Positions 49,851-60,676 of a stretch of DNA of 64,000 nt are shown piece by piece; within the stretch, counting starts at the first letter, position 1, and the number at the start of each line of letters is the position of its first letter. The notes under the pieces were generated by a model that was not told the origin of the DNA, did no database searches, and saw only the letters and a list, made by a program, of their open reading frames with translations. The stretch is from Canna indica (Eukaryota; Streptophyta; Magnoliopsida; Zingiberales; Cannaceae), in assembly GCA_034359265.1 (NCBI GenBank), contig CP136890.1, positions 1,118,501 to 1,182,500 on the forward strand, given 5' to 3'. The position numbers and the translations under genes were made by a program.

Positions 49851-49996
49851 GATCTACAGACATCTCAATGAGGCTAGAGAAAGTAAATTCGTCTAACATA
49901 GGCCAAACTTATAGGACCGAAAATATAAAAATGAAACTTATAGGACCAAAGTCCAAAAAATTGAAAAATTTTACAACCAAATATGCACTTCTCCCA
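49851..49996 (+). pseudogene. Truncated second exon 9 and short repeat inside RLK-E
   Basis: After TTTGAAAG at 49843-49850, the frame GSTDISMRLEKVNSSN resembles the start of exon 9 of the other copies ([16 protein letters not shown]). It breaks off at about 49910. It is followed by two copies of AAACTTATAGGACC and about 60 bp of AT-rich DNA up to exon 8b. It is the scar of the event that duplicated exon 8. Confidence 0.6.
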
Positions 49997-51262
49997 AATT
50001 GAAGGCAATCAAAATCTCTGTGCTAATTATGGAAATTCATGTGAGACAACAACAAAGAAGAATATTACAACACCTGTTATTGTGGTTATCTGCATAGTGC
50101 CTGTGATGCTACTGCTTGTGGCCATATTTACAGTGTGTAGACTGAGAAGGTCGAAAGGTATGTGGTTCTTGCCGCAATTAAGAACTCTATATGCATATCT
50201 TTTCAGCTCAGATATAATGATCAACAAGTAGCATGCTTATTGCCCACTCATTGATGATTATCTATGATTTACATGTTTTACTTAAAAGGGCCAGCAAGTA
50301 TCACTTCGGAGCAAGAGAAGAAAATTTTGTTTAACTTAGTAAATGGCCACAAAGATAATCGAGAATTCACACACAAGGAGTTGAAGAAAATAACCAACAA
50401 CTTTGAAAGAGTTATTGGAAAGGGAGGATTTGGTGTTGTCTGCCACGGTTACTTGGAAGATGGTACTCAAGTTGCAGTCAAAATGCTCTCTCAATCATCA
50501 TCACAGGGCACTAAAGAGTTTTTAGCTGAGGTAACCAATTGAATTGCAATATAATCTTAAATGGAATCGGGATACACTCAATATTTCAAAAGACTAACTC
50601 TGAGTTTAATATTTCTGGAAGCTCATATGGTTCTGGCATGTTTAGGCTTTGGAGAGAATTAATCAATCGTAGATTCTATAATATATTACAATTGTATGTA
50701 CTGAATAGGCATCTTCCTTCTAGAACCCTTTAAGTTGGTCTATGCTGAGGGATTCTCTCTGTTCTGATGCTCCTCGAAGCATATTAAGCATTTTTCCTCT
50801 TCTTTTCAACATTGATCTTCCTGCTTTTTTCCCGCATTACTTGTTAATGCTATCTTTCAAAGTTACGATTTCTAAAGCATATTATGGTTATATTAAATGT
50901 CTAAAGCATAATAAGCTATCTTTCCGTGTTGAAATTGACAATTATAGTTTCTTTTGCAGGTTCAGCACTTGATAAGGATTCATCACAAGAACTTGGTTTC
51001 ATTGGTTGGCTACTGCATGGAAGGAGATTGTCTAGCACTTGTCTATGAGTACATGCCGCAAGGAACCCTACAAGATCATATTAGAGGTTCTCAAACGTGC
51101 ACTAATTTCATTGTTCAATTTGCATTTTGAAACTGGAACCCCTTGTGCTCGGCCTCTCAGTATAAATAAGAAAAAAAGTATTTGAGTTATTACAACCACA
51201 TGTACATGTATTTCACCAAAATTCTTGTGAATATTATACCTTCAACAGGAAAAACTAGCAGT

Positions 51263-51390
51263 TTGTGTCTGTTTAGTTTTTTCTTTCTTTGTGTTTATCT
51301 GGCTTTATTTTTTTCTCTTTCTCTACCTCCTATACTTGTATTCTGTTCAATTCTCTTGAAGTTGAATACAAGTTTCTATTCCTAAAAAAA
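51263..51390 (+). mobile_element. 5'-truncated LINE-like insertion at the exon-11 acceptor of RLK-E
   Basis: A 128-bp CT-rich insertion ends in a run of A residues and is flanked by a perfect 19-bp duplication, AACAGGAAAAACTAGCAGT, at 51244-51262 and 51391-51409. RLK-D has the target sequence once (43987-44005). The target includes the AG acceptor and the first 14 bases of exon 11. Poly-A tail plus long target duplication indicates LINE-machinery insertion, either a 5'-truncated LINE end or another retrotransposed transcript. Confidence 0.85.
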
Positions 51391-52884
51391 AACAGGAAAA
51401 ACTAGCAGTATCTGTCCATTCAATTGGGGAAAGCGCCTCCAAATTGCAATTGAAGCTGCAGAAGGTTAATTCGACGAAAAATTACAGCACTGTGATTTGT
51501 TTTCATCTCGATTGTTCAATCTTATTTTCAATGTTGTGCAGGACTGGAGTATTTGCACAAGGCATGCAAACCACCGTTGATACATAGAGATGTCAAGACT
51601 TCAAACATTCTCTTGAATGAAAAGCTAGAAGCCAAGATTGCAGATTTCGGACTGTCAAGGGCTTTTCACAATGATGTCTATTCTCATGTGTCAACAGCAG
51701 TGGTTGGTACGCTAGGATATGTCGATCCAGAGTATGTTTGCCCTCTGTTCATCTTACTTATATGATGGTTTGAGATTACTGCACTGCATTATATCAAATC
51801 ACAAGCTAATATACATTGGTATTTTACTATTTAGGTACTATTCCACCTACCAAATCAGTGAGAAGAGCGACGTATATAGCTTTGGTGTGGTTCTCTTGGA
51901 GCTCATCACAGCAAAGCCTCCCATTCGTGCACAAAGAGAGAATCCTCATATTGTTCATTGGGTGCGCCAAAAGCTCACTGAAGGCAACATGGAAGATGTC
52001 ATTGATGCAGAGTTGCAAAGGGAGTTTGATGTGAGTTCCATCAGGCATGTGGTTAATTTAGCGTTTAAATGCATGGCTCAAACCTCGCACCAAAGACCCA
52101 CTATGAGCAACATCGTAATTGAGCTAAAGGAGAGCTTGGCAATAGAGAGTTTTCGAGAGTGGGGAGTAGCTTCAATTCTGTAAGCCCAGGTGATCTCTAC
52201 GTAGAATCTATTGAGATTAGTCAGAATAGTGATAGAAGTTTGGGCTTTACTGAAATCCTATTGACTGAAACAAGTGAGATGAGCAGCCAGAATAATACTA
52301 TTGAAATGGAAGAGTCTGCAGCATTCTTTCCATCAGCTAGTTAAGTATCAGGGTCTCAATACGAACTTTCTATATATGTTGGTTTTCTGACAATGTGGAC
52401 ATGTTGATGATTGAAGATAATTATATATATGTGATGAATTTGAAAATTATATGTGTTCTTTAATTTATTAGGAGTAGTGTTGGTTCTCTCAACTATTAGA
52501 ACTTTCAGATTTAAATAAAGGAGGTTGGAGCACAAAAGTGAGATTTTTTGGTTGGAGAAGTCAACTTCATTTATGGCAAGATTGTGCAATTTACATTTGA
52601 ATTTTTTTTCTTATGAATAACACAAAAATCATGCATTGAATAATACAACAAGGTCCTTCTTTTGTTAATCTAATTTAGCAAAAGAAGACAGAGAACTTTT
52701 AATTTATGGCCGTATGTGATGCTGATCTTTTTCTCATCACATGGGATAAAGAGCTATTTCCATCACAAGGGATAAAGAGCTATGAAGTAAAAGATGAATT
52801 TTAATTTTTAATTTTTTATTTAAATTAAGAAAATCAACATTTAAAAATATAAAATTAATAATGTATTTCGTATACATCAAATAA

Positions 52885-54567
52885 AAAATATCTAAGAGAT
52901 TTTTGATTGAAACTCCTTAGGGAGAGGGGATTTTCAATGGCTTGGATAAATGGAATCTCGTTACTACTAAGGATGAGTCAGGGAGTCCACAGTAGTACTG
53001 AATGGGGAACCAGATAAATGTGTCAAAGACAAGAAAGGGCTGAGGCATGGGGACCCTCTCTCACCCTATTTGTTCATCCTAGTTACGGACGTCTTCACAA
53101 GATTAATAGACAGAGCTGGACAAAATGATTTGATTAGGGGTATGAGGATGGGTGGAGGTATTGCGGTTTCTCACATGGAGTTTGCTGATGACTTCGTGGT
53201 CTTTACAAGGGGGGACGTCAATGATCTTCTAAATTTGAAATTACTGCTCTCGAGCTTTGAGATTATGACGGGCTTGAAAGTTAACTTTGGTAAAACTGAG
53301 GCCGTTCATGTCGGGAGAAGCGAAGAGAAAAGTGTAGAAGCCGTCAGAGATTCTGGGCTGTAAGAAAGGTAGCTTCCCCTTCAAATATTTGGGTCTGCCG
53401 CTAAGGGATGGGCATCCCCTTAGGGGAGACTGGAACTGTATTATCGAGAAAATAGATAGACGGCTTAGTTCTTGGAAAAATAGATTTCTATCAAGAGGGG
53501 GCCTACTTGTTCTGATAAATAGTGTCTTAAGCTCGATCCCGAGGTATTATTTCTCAATTTTTAAGGCTCCAAAATGGGTTATATAGGCAATAAATAAAAG
53601 ACGGAGATTTTTCTTCTGGAAGGAAGGTGCAGAGGGATGCAGAAGTGGAGAGCTGGTGAACTGGGATGATACAACTTTACCTACTGGCTTTGGGGTTGGG
53701 GAGTGGGTATAAAAAATTTAGACAAGCATAACCTTGCTCACCTTGGATGCTGGTGGTGGGAATTAGCTAATGATCGGGACCTCATCTGGGTGGATATTGT
53801 GAAATCTAACTACTTTCAAAGGATGAAATGGTTTGACTCTTACTGTTCGATGGGTTGGTCAATCACGTGGAAGGGCATCCTTCGGGCAAAAGAGCTCTTC
53901 GACATAGGATTGGAGAAGAAAATAGAAGATGGTAGGTCGACCAGCTTCTGGAAGGAAAGATGGTGCAGAAATACAAGGCTGGCACAAGAGTTTTCAGATA
54001 TGTTCAGAGCTCAGCGATACAAAAATGTAACTGTCGAACAGTGCTTGGACCACAATTTAGGGGCATGGAATCTTCACTGGGCATTAGAGGTGGAGGTTGA
54101 TAGGGTGCAAAAATTCTTCAACTTAATTGGATGTCTTGATATATCAGAGGGGTCGGATAGAAATTGGTGGCGTTGGGAAGCAAAAGGTAAGTTCTCCACA
54201 GCGTCAGCCTATGCAAAGTATATGGACCCGAGGGTAAAATGGGAAGCTGCAAGTCAAATTTAGAAATGCAATATTCCGCTAAAATTTAAAATCCACTCGT
54301 GGATCGTATTAAAGAAAAGGCTTCCGACAAAGGGAAGACTTATAAGACACGGATCGGTTATGGTGGATGACAAGTGTGTTCTTTGTACACAAGCTACAGA
54401 GGACTAGGAGCACCTGTTGATCAATTGCAACTTCGCTAAGGATGGTTGGGTTTCACTTCTTGACAAGGCAGACCTAGAGAGAGTTGTTTTTCCGTTGGGA
54501 GGATTTAGAGATGATCAAGGAGAAGGATGAACGAGTCAGGTGTCTTGCTATGATTTGGAGCAAAAGT
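52885..54567 (+). pseudogene. L1-type LINE fragment: reverse transcriptase C-terminal half and zf-RVT region
   Basis: Pieces in shifting frames include GLRHGDPLSPYLFILV and FADD (the YADD-type catalytic motif of reverse transcriptase) at 53025-53200. KYLGLPL, SSWKNRFLSRGG and SSIPRYYFS follow at 53380-53560, with FFWKEG just after. A zf-RVT-like region with PLKFKIHSWIV and CVLC and HLL motifs lies at 54275-54430. Stops and frameshifts occur at about 53345, 53584, 53700, 54263 and 54405. The 5' part of ORF2 and all of ORF1 are absent. It begins where homology between the 3' flanks of RLK-D and RLK-E ends (about 52880), and is cut at 54567 by DNA starting CACTACTACACTATGG. Confidence 0.85.
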
Positions 54568-55100
54568 CACTACTACACTATGGCCTTTTGACGATAATTG
54601 TTATGATGTTTGCTAGGAATTGTAAATGCTGCAAAAACCTTTACCAGCAATTGATACTACAACATAATTGACCTATAAAGACACAAAATTAGAGATAAAA
54701 TATATTTTTGTTTCTAAATCTTCACATTTGGAGATTAATAGACACAAAATTTGCTCCTAATCAGCCTCAAAGATCTATAGAAACAACAACAATAGAGTCA
54801 CTTAATTGATTTAACTCTAAGCTATAGAAACACTAGCAACAGAGTCACTTAATTGATCTGACTCTAAAGTTATTTTTAGAGGCTAATTATGGATAAATTT
54901 TGTGTCTATTAGTATCTAAATGTGAAGATTTAAAAATAAAAATCTAATTTGTCTTTAATTATGTGCCTCTATATGTCGATTGTGTTGTAGTGTGATGAAT
55001 TCCCACCAGATCATTTATCGTTAAAGGCTTTAGAAGCAATTTATACAATTGTTGATAAAGATAAAAACAATCACCACTAAATGTATATATATTTAATGAC
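54568..55100. mobile_element. CACTA-like transposon DNA containing a foldback MITE
   Basis: DNA starting CACTACTACACTATGG at 54569 interrupts the LINE and has the terminal form of CACTA elements. I could not find the matching right end. The nested MITE is listed separately. Confidence 0.4.
54655..54992. mobile_element. CACTA-type foldback MITE, 338 bp, TSD TGA
   Basis: The left end reads TACTACAACATAATTGACC. The reverse complement of the right end reads CACTACAACACAATCGACAT. The inverted similarity continues inward for well over 100 bp (for example TAATAGACACAAAATTT on both arms). The 3-bp flanks TGA (54652-54654) and TGA (54993-54995) fit the target duplication of CACTA transposons. No coding capacity. 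Confidence 0.75.
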
Positions 55101-56626
55101 TATTTTTGTAGTAATTACAATTGCTACTAAATCTTATATCTTATTCAACTAATCTTCTTTGATGTCTTTTATAATTATCATTAAATTAGTAATCATAGCA
55201 TATAATGTCTATTATAAAAAAACTAAATATCACGAGATTAATCAAACAAAAATTGAAAGAATTATATTGTGAAATACTTAAACTTCAACTATCACATGAA
55301 TTGCAAGTCAGAAATTGAAAGAAACTCAATTGAGAGTTTAACCCCATCCTCACCCAGTATATATATAATCTTACATATCCTTATTGTTAGCAAAATGATT
55401 AAACCATCCTTCCCTTAAAAATGAAAAAAAAATCTCCAGATACATCTCTCTTCATTATGAGTAAAACATAAAAAAGTATAATCGATCCAACTGGTCTTCG
55501 GCGCTCTGGTTGAGGGCCATCCCTCCGCCTCATATATTTTTTGCTTTCATTCTTTGATCTACTGCGCTGCTTTGGTTGATAAGTAGGATATTGATCCACT
55601 ACGTTGGTTTGGTTGATAAGTAGGATATATGCATGGGATCAACATCATTTATGTATTTATCACCTGGATGCGCAAAGTGAATTATTGTTTGACCAGGAAA
55701 CCAATAAAAAATACTTTTTAAATGCATTGACTTACCTCCCTAGTCTTTGTTTTTCACGTCAATATATGAATCAGGTTGAACACCAAGTAATCATGCAAGA
55801 ACCACAAAAATGTGTAAACATTTGAGAATGGACAGCAAAAGAATAGAATATTCTAAAAAATGTGAGGATACCTTGAATTTTTCTGATGCTTCTTCACCTA
55901 TAGTGCATTGGCATTGGAATCTAGTGTATGTTTTGAAACTCTAAAAGCATACATATATTTCTTCTTGGCTGCTGCAAGAGCAATAGGATAAAGTGAAGAA
56001 TTACAATGGAAAGTGAAAAAACTATATACCAACATATATATAACCGAACATATATATATCACTAAACATCCACATTTTGCTTGAAGACAATGCAACTTAT
56101 CTAATATAGCGAGAATTCCATAATATGAAGAAGAAAAAAAATCAAGAGCACATTTGTTGTGCAATATTAGAACTTTTTAGGACATTGTCCATATTATATA
56201 AAACTAGTCCAGTTAAAAAGCAAGTTGCCTTTTTGGTTTATGAAACCACCATCAGTTATCCAATTACTTCACGGAGAAGCTTCTCAAATAATAGAACTTA
56301 ATCAGTCTTGTTTTGAGCAAGCACGACTGGCACCTTCAAATTATATAATTATTGTTCTTCGTATAGTAATTGAACCTTATTCTATCTAAAAAGTAGATGC
56401 TCCTCAAGTCAGTTTGCAAGAGGTATATTCTAGACTACTAGTGCAAACATACTCCTGATTACTCAAGCTAAACACACTACTAACATCCATCATTAATAGA
56501 ATAATTATCACAGTTTGATCATTTTTAATTACATTATGAAACTAATTACATCCACTAATGACAAAACAGAACATGCTGATTATTAAGTAGTTAGTGGATC
56601 TGAATGGCTAGAGGTGTAATTGAGTA
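55101..56626. other. Intergenic, no supported gene
   Basis: AT-rich DNA. The only structure I see is a short direct repeat at about 55556-55630, with TTTGGTTGATAAGTAGGATA appearing twice about 36 bp apart. Open frames are short and unlike proteins. Confidence 0.45.
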
Positions 56627-56641
56627 TACAAATGCATATAT

Positions 56642-57695
56642 ATATATATATATATATTTTGAACCAAGAAACCTGCAATCTATTCAAGAGCTATGAAAAG
56701 TTACAGGTACAAGAAGTTAAGATAATTTTAAAACAAAACAAGATAAAGAAGAGCAACAGAACAATAACAAAACCAAACACAATTCAACATGACATAGATC
56801 CAAAAAAGCAAGCCGCCGACACTGCTTTGGCGCTGAAATTAGAAATTGCTGCTTCTTGTTGAAAGACTCTAGTGTTCCGCTCATACCATATGAACCAGGA
56901 CCAAGTCAGAACAAGCCAAAAACGCAACAGACTACCATGTAGATTACCCCGAGACCTTCTCTCCCAAGGCCGGAAGGTGAGCTCAAAGTAGTAGTGCCCC
57001 ACAACTTGAAGAAACATATTCCAGCCACTTGTAGTAACTTGTAGTATAATAACAATATTCAAATGAAAAAGCACTGGGTGCCAATCCGCTAAGCATTCGC
57101 CCTCCTTCCATCGATCAGTCCAAAGTTTGAAATTAATTCCAGTGCCAACATTAAATTTTGAGCAGTCCAATATCAAATCAAAAATTCGAACCAAATATCT
57201 CCAAGTTGGGGAAGCTTTCCGAATGAAATCACCATCTCCCCAAAATCTGAAATCTCCATAAACTTGCCACATTAAATCAACCCAAGGAGTATCCACTCTT
57301 TGTATAATCTTCCAAATCCAAGAGCTTAAACGAGCAGTGTTGTGTGCCTTAAGGTCCAAAATGCCGAGCCCCCCTTCCTTCCTAGGACAAGTTATCAGGC
57401 TCCACTCTATCAAGCACTTACTTTTGATGGCCAAGGTATCTAAACCACTCCAAAAGAAGTTTCTTCTTCTACGATCAATCGACTTAATAACCCAGTCAGG
57501 AGCTTTAAAACAGGAGAGTATGTAAGCCGCAGAACTACTCAGAGTGCTGTTAATTAAAGTGATCCGACCTGCACGGGAGAGAAGCCGACCTTGCCAAGAG
57601 CCGAGTCTAGCATCAATCTTGGCAATTAAAGGAAGCTAGTCATCTTTACATAACCTACCTAATTTCACTTTAAGAAGTCTCTATATTGCCAAAAC
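56642..57695 (-). mobile_element. 5'-truncated L1-type LINE, 1054 bp, with 15-bp TSD
   Basis: Flanked by TACAAATGCATATAT at 56627-56641 and 57696-57710. On the - strand it carries the 3' part of LINE ORF2: LPLIAKIDARLGSW and SRAGRITLINSTLSS, then FKAPDWVIKSIDRR, CPRKEGGLGILDLKAHN and the zf-RVT-like end FWLVLTWSWFIWYERNTRVF (56880-57650). There is a stop just before LPLIAKID and an internal deletion near 57000-57060. The 3' tail is (TA)n rather than poly-A. It belongs to the same broad type as the fragment at 52885-54567 but is a separate, oppositely oriented insertion. Confidence 0.85.
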
Positions 57696-57710
57696 TACAA
57701 ATGCATATAT

Positions 57711-58548
57711 TGCCAAAATGAAAGTGAGGAAAGGGTCTCTATATGTTACATAAAAGTCTCAGTTTAAGAAGTGACAATTAAGAAGGTAGAGTGGTTAGCT
57801 TGCAGGTCAGAACCATAAGCAATGAGGACAATAACAACTTAAGATTTCAGGAAACTAGAATGAGAAGATAAGATTTTTTCAAAAAAGGTAAAAGATGAGT
57901 TGATCAGTGATGATAACAAAATTGCAACGAAATAATCTAGCAAAGAAAAATAAGATACTGTGAACAAGTAGAAGTTTTTGGAGGATTATGCAATAAAACT
58001 AATAATTTAAATTTTTATTGTAGTGCCGGAACGCTTTGGATATAAGCCAAGAAAAAACCATGGATATAGGAGATAATTAACATATTTTGGAACAAGAGAA
58101 GGTAACATATACCTGGACCTTTATCTTATTACACTAATGACTATAAAACCACCTAGGTAAGTTGGCCAACTTGTGAAAATGTTGTATTGTTCCACACCAT
58201 CACAATACAAGATAGTAGTTCAGGTAAGTACTTATGATTTCTCGTTCAACATTCTATCCTTTTAGGTTTTATTTTTTAATCATCCTAAGCAAAACAATAT
58301 TTTTTCCATCTTACTTTTAAATTATCAAAGAAAGAAGAACCATATAAAGCAATTAATGAATATTTTATCACAAAAAACATACTCCACATGTGGCGGAAAA
58401 GGATAATCAACACCGGCCTTGGAGCAATTGGTTCACTAGCAGATAATATTTTTTTATTTAGGAAAGATTCCTTGAGATGTGATGGATTTATAGAAGTTGA
58501 ATTCTTCTTTACTGAGATTCACTTTTCTGATCTGAACTGTTTGAATTA
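57711..58548. other. Intergenic, no supported gene
   Basis: AT-rich DNA without recognisable genes or repeats. Confidence 0.45.
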
Positions 58549-58681
58549 GCGATTAAAGTCTCATATTGGTTGAGACTGTGATCTAAATAATATTTAAATG
58601 GATTAGACAATCCTCCCCATTTGAGCTAGTTTTCGGGGTGGAGTTAGGTCCAAGGCTGATTTTCTAATTTGGTATCAGAGT
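58549..58681 (+). mobile_element. TRIM/SMART-like LTR with primer-binding site
   Basis: The LTR-like stretch ATTAAAGTCTCATATTGGTT through GACAATCCTCCCC, TGAGCTAG and GGGGTGGAGTTAGG ends at about 58669. It is followed at once by TGGTATCAGAG (58670), the initiator-Met tRNA primer-binding site. It is a solo 5' LTR plus the first bases of the internal region; the rest is cut off by the CACTA element at 58699. The LTR body resembles the one at 1519-1835 (shared GACAATC and TGAGCTAG words). Confidence 0.7.
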
Positions 58682-59511
58682 CGAATCTATTGTTAATTCA
58701 CTACTAGAAATTGAGTCTTCAGCAACGGCCGCTCAAGCCGTTGCAGATATGTTGTATCTGCAACGGCTTTCTAACGGACATGCGAGCCGTTGCTGATGAT
58801 TTTAATTATCAGCAACGGCTTTCTAACAGGCGAGTGGGTCGTTGCTCATAAGTTTATATAGGTCACAGATCGCGCCCACCCCTTCTTCCTCCCGTTGCTG
58901 CCGCCGCCTCCTCCTCCTGCCTCTCGCCGCCGAGCTGCCGCTGCCGACGCTACCGTCCGTCCTCGACCGTCGATTTCAGGTATTCCTCGCCGCCCGGCCT
59001 TCTCTTCCCGTTGCGACCGGCGGGAAATCCGACTGAAACCTATTTTTAGGGTTTCGGCCGGCGACGGACGACCGATGGCCACTGTCGGATCTTGTACAGT
59101 GTCCGGACACTGTACACCGGACTCCGGCGCCGGAAATTGTAGTTTTAGATTTATTTATTTATTTATTTGTTAATTAATTAATTAATTAATTATTTAGATT
59201 AATTGTTTAATTTGTTAGATTAATTTTTAGGATTTAGATTAATTTTTAGAGTTTATATTAATTTTTAGTTTAATTTAGTTAGATTAATATTTAATAATGG
59301 TAGGTTAATTATTTAAATTAATGAAAATGATGTAGATTAATATTAATTAATTAGTTAAAATATTGTTAATTAGTCCAAAGTTGTCCTCAGTGGACTTGCG
59401 TCGGAATTGTCCACTTCGATATTGTACCAGAATTGTCCACTTCGGACGCGCGTCGGAATCGTCCATTTCGGACGCGCGCCGGAATAGTTCATTTTGGACT
59501 CATGTCGGAAT

Positions 59512-60170
59512 TAGGGATGGCAATATTGCCCGTACCCACGGATACCTGCGGATATTTACCCGACACGGGTCGGGTATGGTAAACATATTATACCCACGGT
59601 ACGGGTACGGGTATAAATTTTTACCCATTTACTAAACGGGTACGGGTATGGATACTATACTATCCACACCCGTGGATACCCGCTACCCGCCAATATATAT
59701 GAAAAAATTAAATTTATAATTTTATATATTAATATTTAATGGAAAATTTAAAAATAAATCTAAATATAATATATTTTTAGGGATATCAATTTTCAATTTT
59801 AATTGAAAGTACCTTGGTTTTAAATTTAATGTTGCATAAATGATTATTGCTATTTCTTAAGATAATTTTATGATTTAGAATTTAATTGTTACGTAGTTTA
59901 TTTTATGGATTAATATTTCTCAATCAAGTTATTAATAGTGGTGAAATGAGAATCATTGGTGGTATACTATTATACTAAAATAAAAATTCTTGTCATATAT
60001 TAAATGGGTATCAATTACCCACGAGGGTGCGGGTATCAATTACCCACGAGGGTGCGGGTGACGGATACCCGTCGCAGGTGCTGGTGCGGGTACGGGAGAT
60101 AGGTTTAGTAAACGGGGGCGGGTGCGAGTGTGGCACTATTCGCCCCGAACCCGCCCCGTTGATATCCCTA
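59512..60170. mobile_element. Non-autonomous hAT-like element nested in the CACTA, 659 bp
   Basis: The left end is TAGGGATGGCAA. The reverse complement of the right end is TAGGGATATCAA. The 8-bp flanks GTCGGAAT at 59504-59511 and 60171-60178 are identical. Both ends are GC-rich with repeated GGGTACGGG and CCCGTAC words (59530-59690 and 60005-60150), and the centre (59695-60000) is AT-rich. No transposase frame is present. Confidence 0.85.
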
Positions 60171-60415
60171 GTCGGAATCGTCTAATTTGGACTCGTGTCG
60201 GAATTGTCCAATATGGACTCGAACTGACTCGAAATATTTAGAAAATAATCATCCATCCAACGAGTTGATATGTTTCACGTACGCATCGACGAGTCGGATA
60301 TGATTTAGCAAAACCTTAGATCCGTTCGGGGATTGTATGTTCATGTAAAAGAAGTAGATGATCTTTTATACGACGTACAATTCTTGAATTGTCCTTGATT
60401 GGATAATTTGATAAT

Positions 60416-60602
60416 ATAGTTATTTGTACTGCACTTACGTTTTTCTTTTAACTGTTAACTAATTATTCTAAATGTCGGCAGCATCTCTCTTGTTCTCCGA
60501 TACGCGCCCAGATGATATGCGTATTCGGAGAACTGTAGGGAGATGCTGCCGAAATTTAGAATGAAGTTAGCGGTTAAAATAAGTACTTAGTGCAATATAA
60601 AT
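60416..60602. repeat. Long inverted repeat (hairpin) upstream of the transposase
   Basis: Two arms of about 90 bp are near-perfect reverse complements around a loop near 60512. Matching parts include ATTCTAAAT-TCGGCAGCATCT, GTTCTCCGA-TACGC and the outer GCAC and TTTTAAC segments. It lies about 75 bp before the transposase start. It may be a small foldback element or a structured leader. Confidence 0.7.
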
Positions 60603-60676
60603 AACATAAATCTCGAATGGAATAGGACAATCTCACCTAAAGGCATTAACCAAAGAAATTGTCATTGATTAGAATC

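Larger units (their letters stand above)
47341..52344 (+). pseudogene. RLK-E: damaged malectin-like LRR receptor kinase (LRR-I)
   Basis: Duplicate of RLK-D with several lesions. Remaining parts: 47341-47422 (signal peptide), 47564-about 48018 (exon 2 start fused in frame to exon 3 middle), 48244-48385, 48474-48545, 48881-48952, 49287-49364, 49555-49712 (transmembrane exon 8a), 49997-50157 (second exon 8b), 50289-50530, 50960-51086, 51396-51464, 51542-51731, 51835-52344. Compared with RLK-D, about 1.5 kb is missing from exon 2 to exon 3, and 59 bp at the end of exon 3 is missing with its donor, so reading continues to a stop at 48078. Exon 8 is duplicated, exon 11 has a duplicated acceptor, and a 2-base shift after the kinase stops the frame at 52183. 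Kinase motifs [18 protein letters not shown] and DFG persist, with GTLGY. The simplest product is a 198-aa secreted malectin-like fragment. Intron 5 has a GC donor. Confidence 0.85.
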
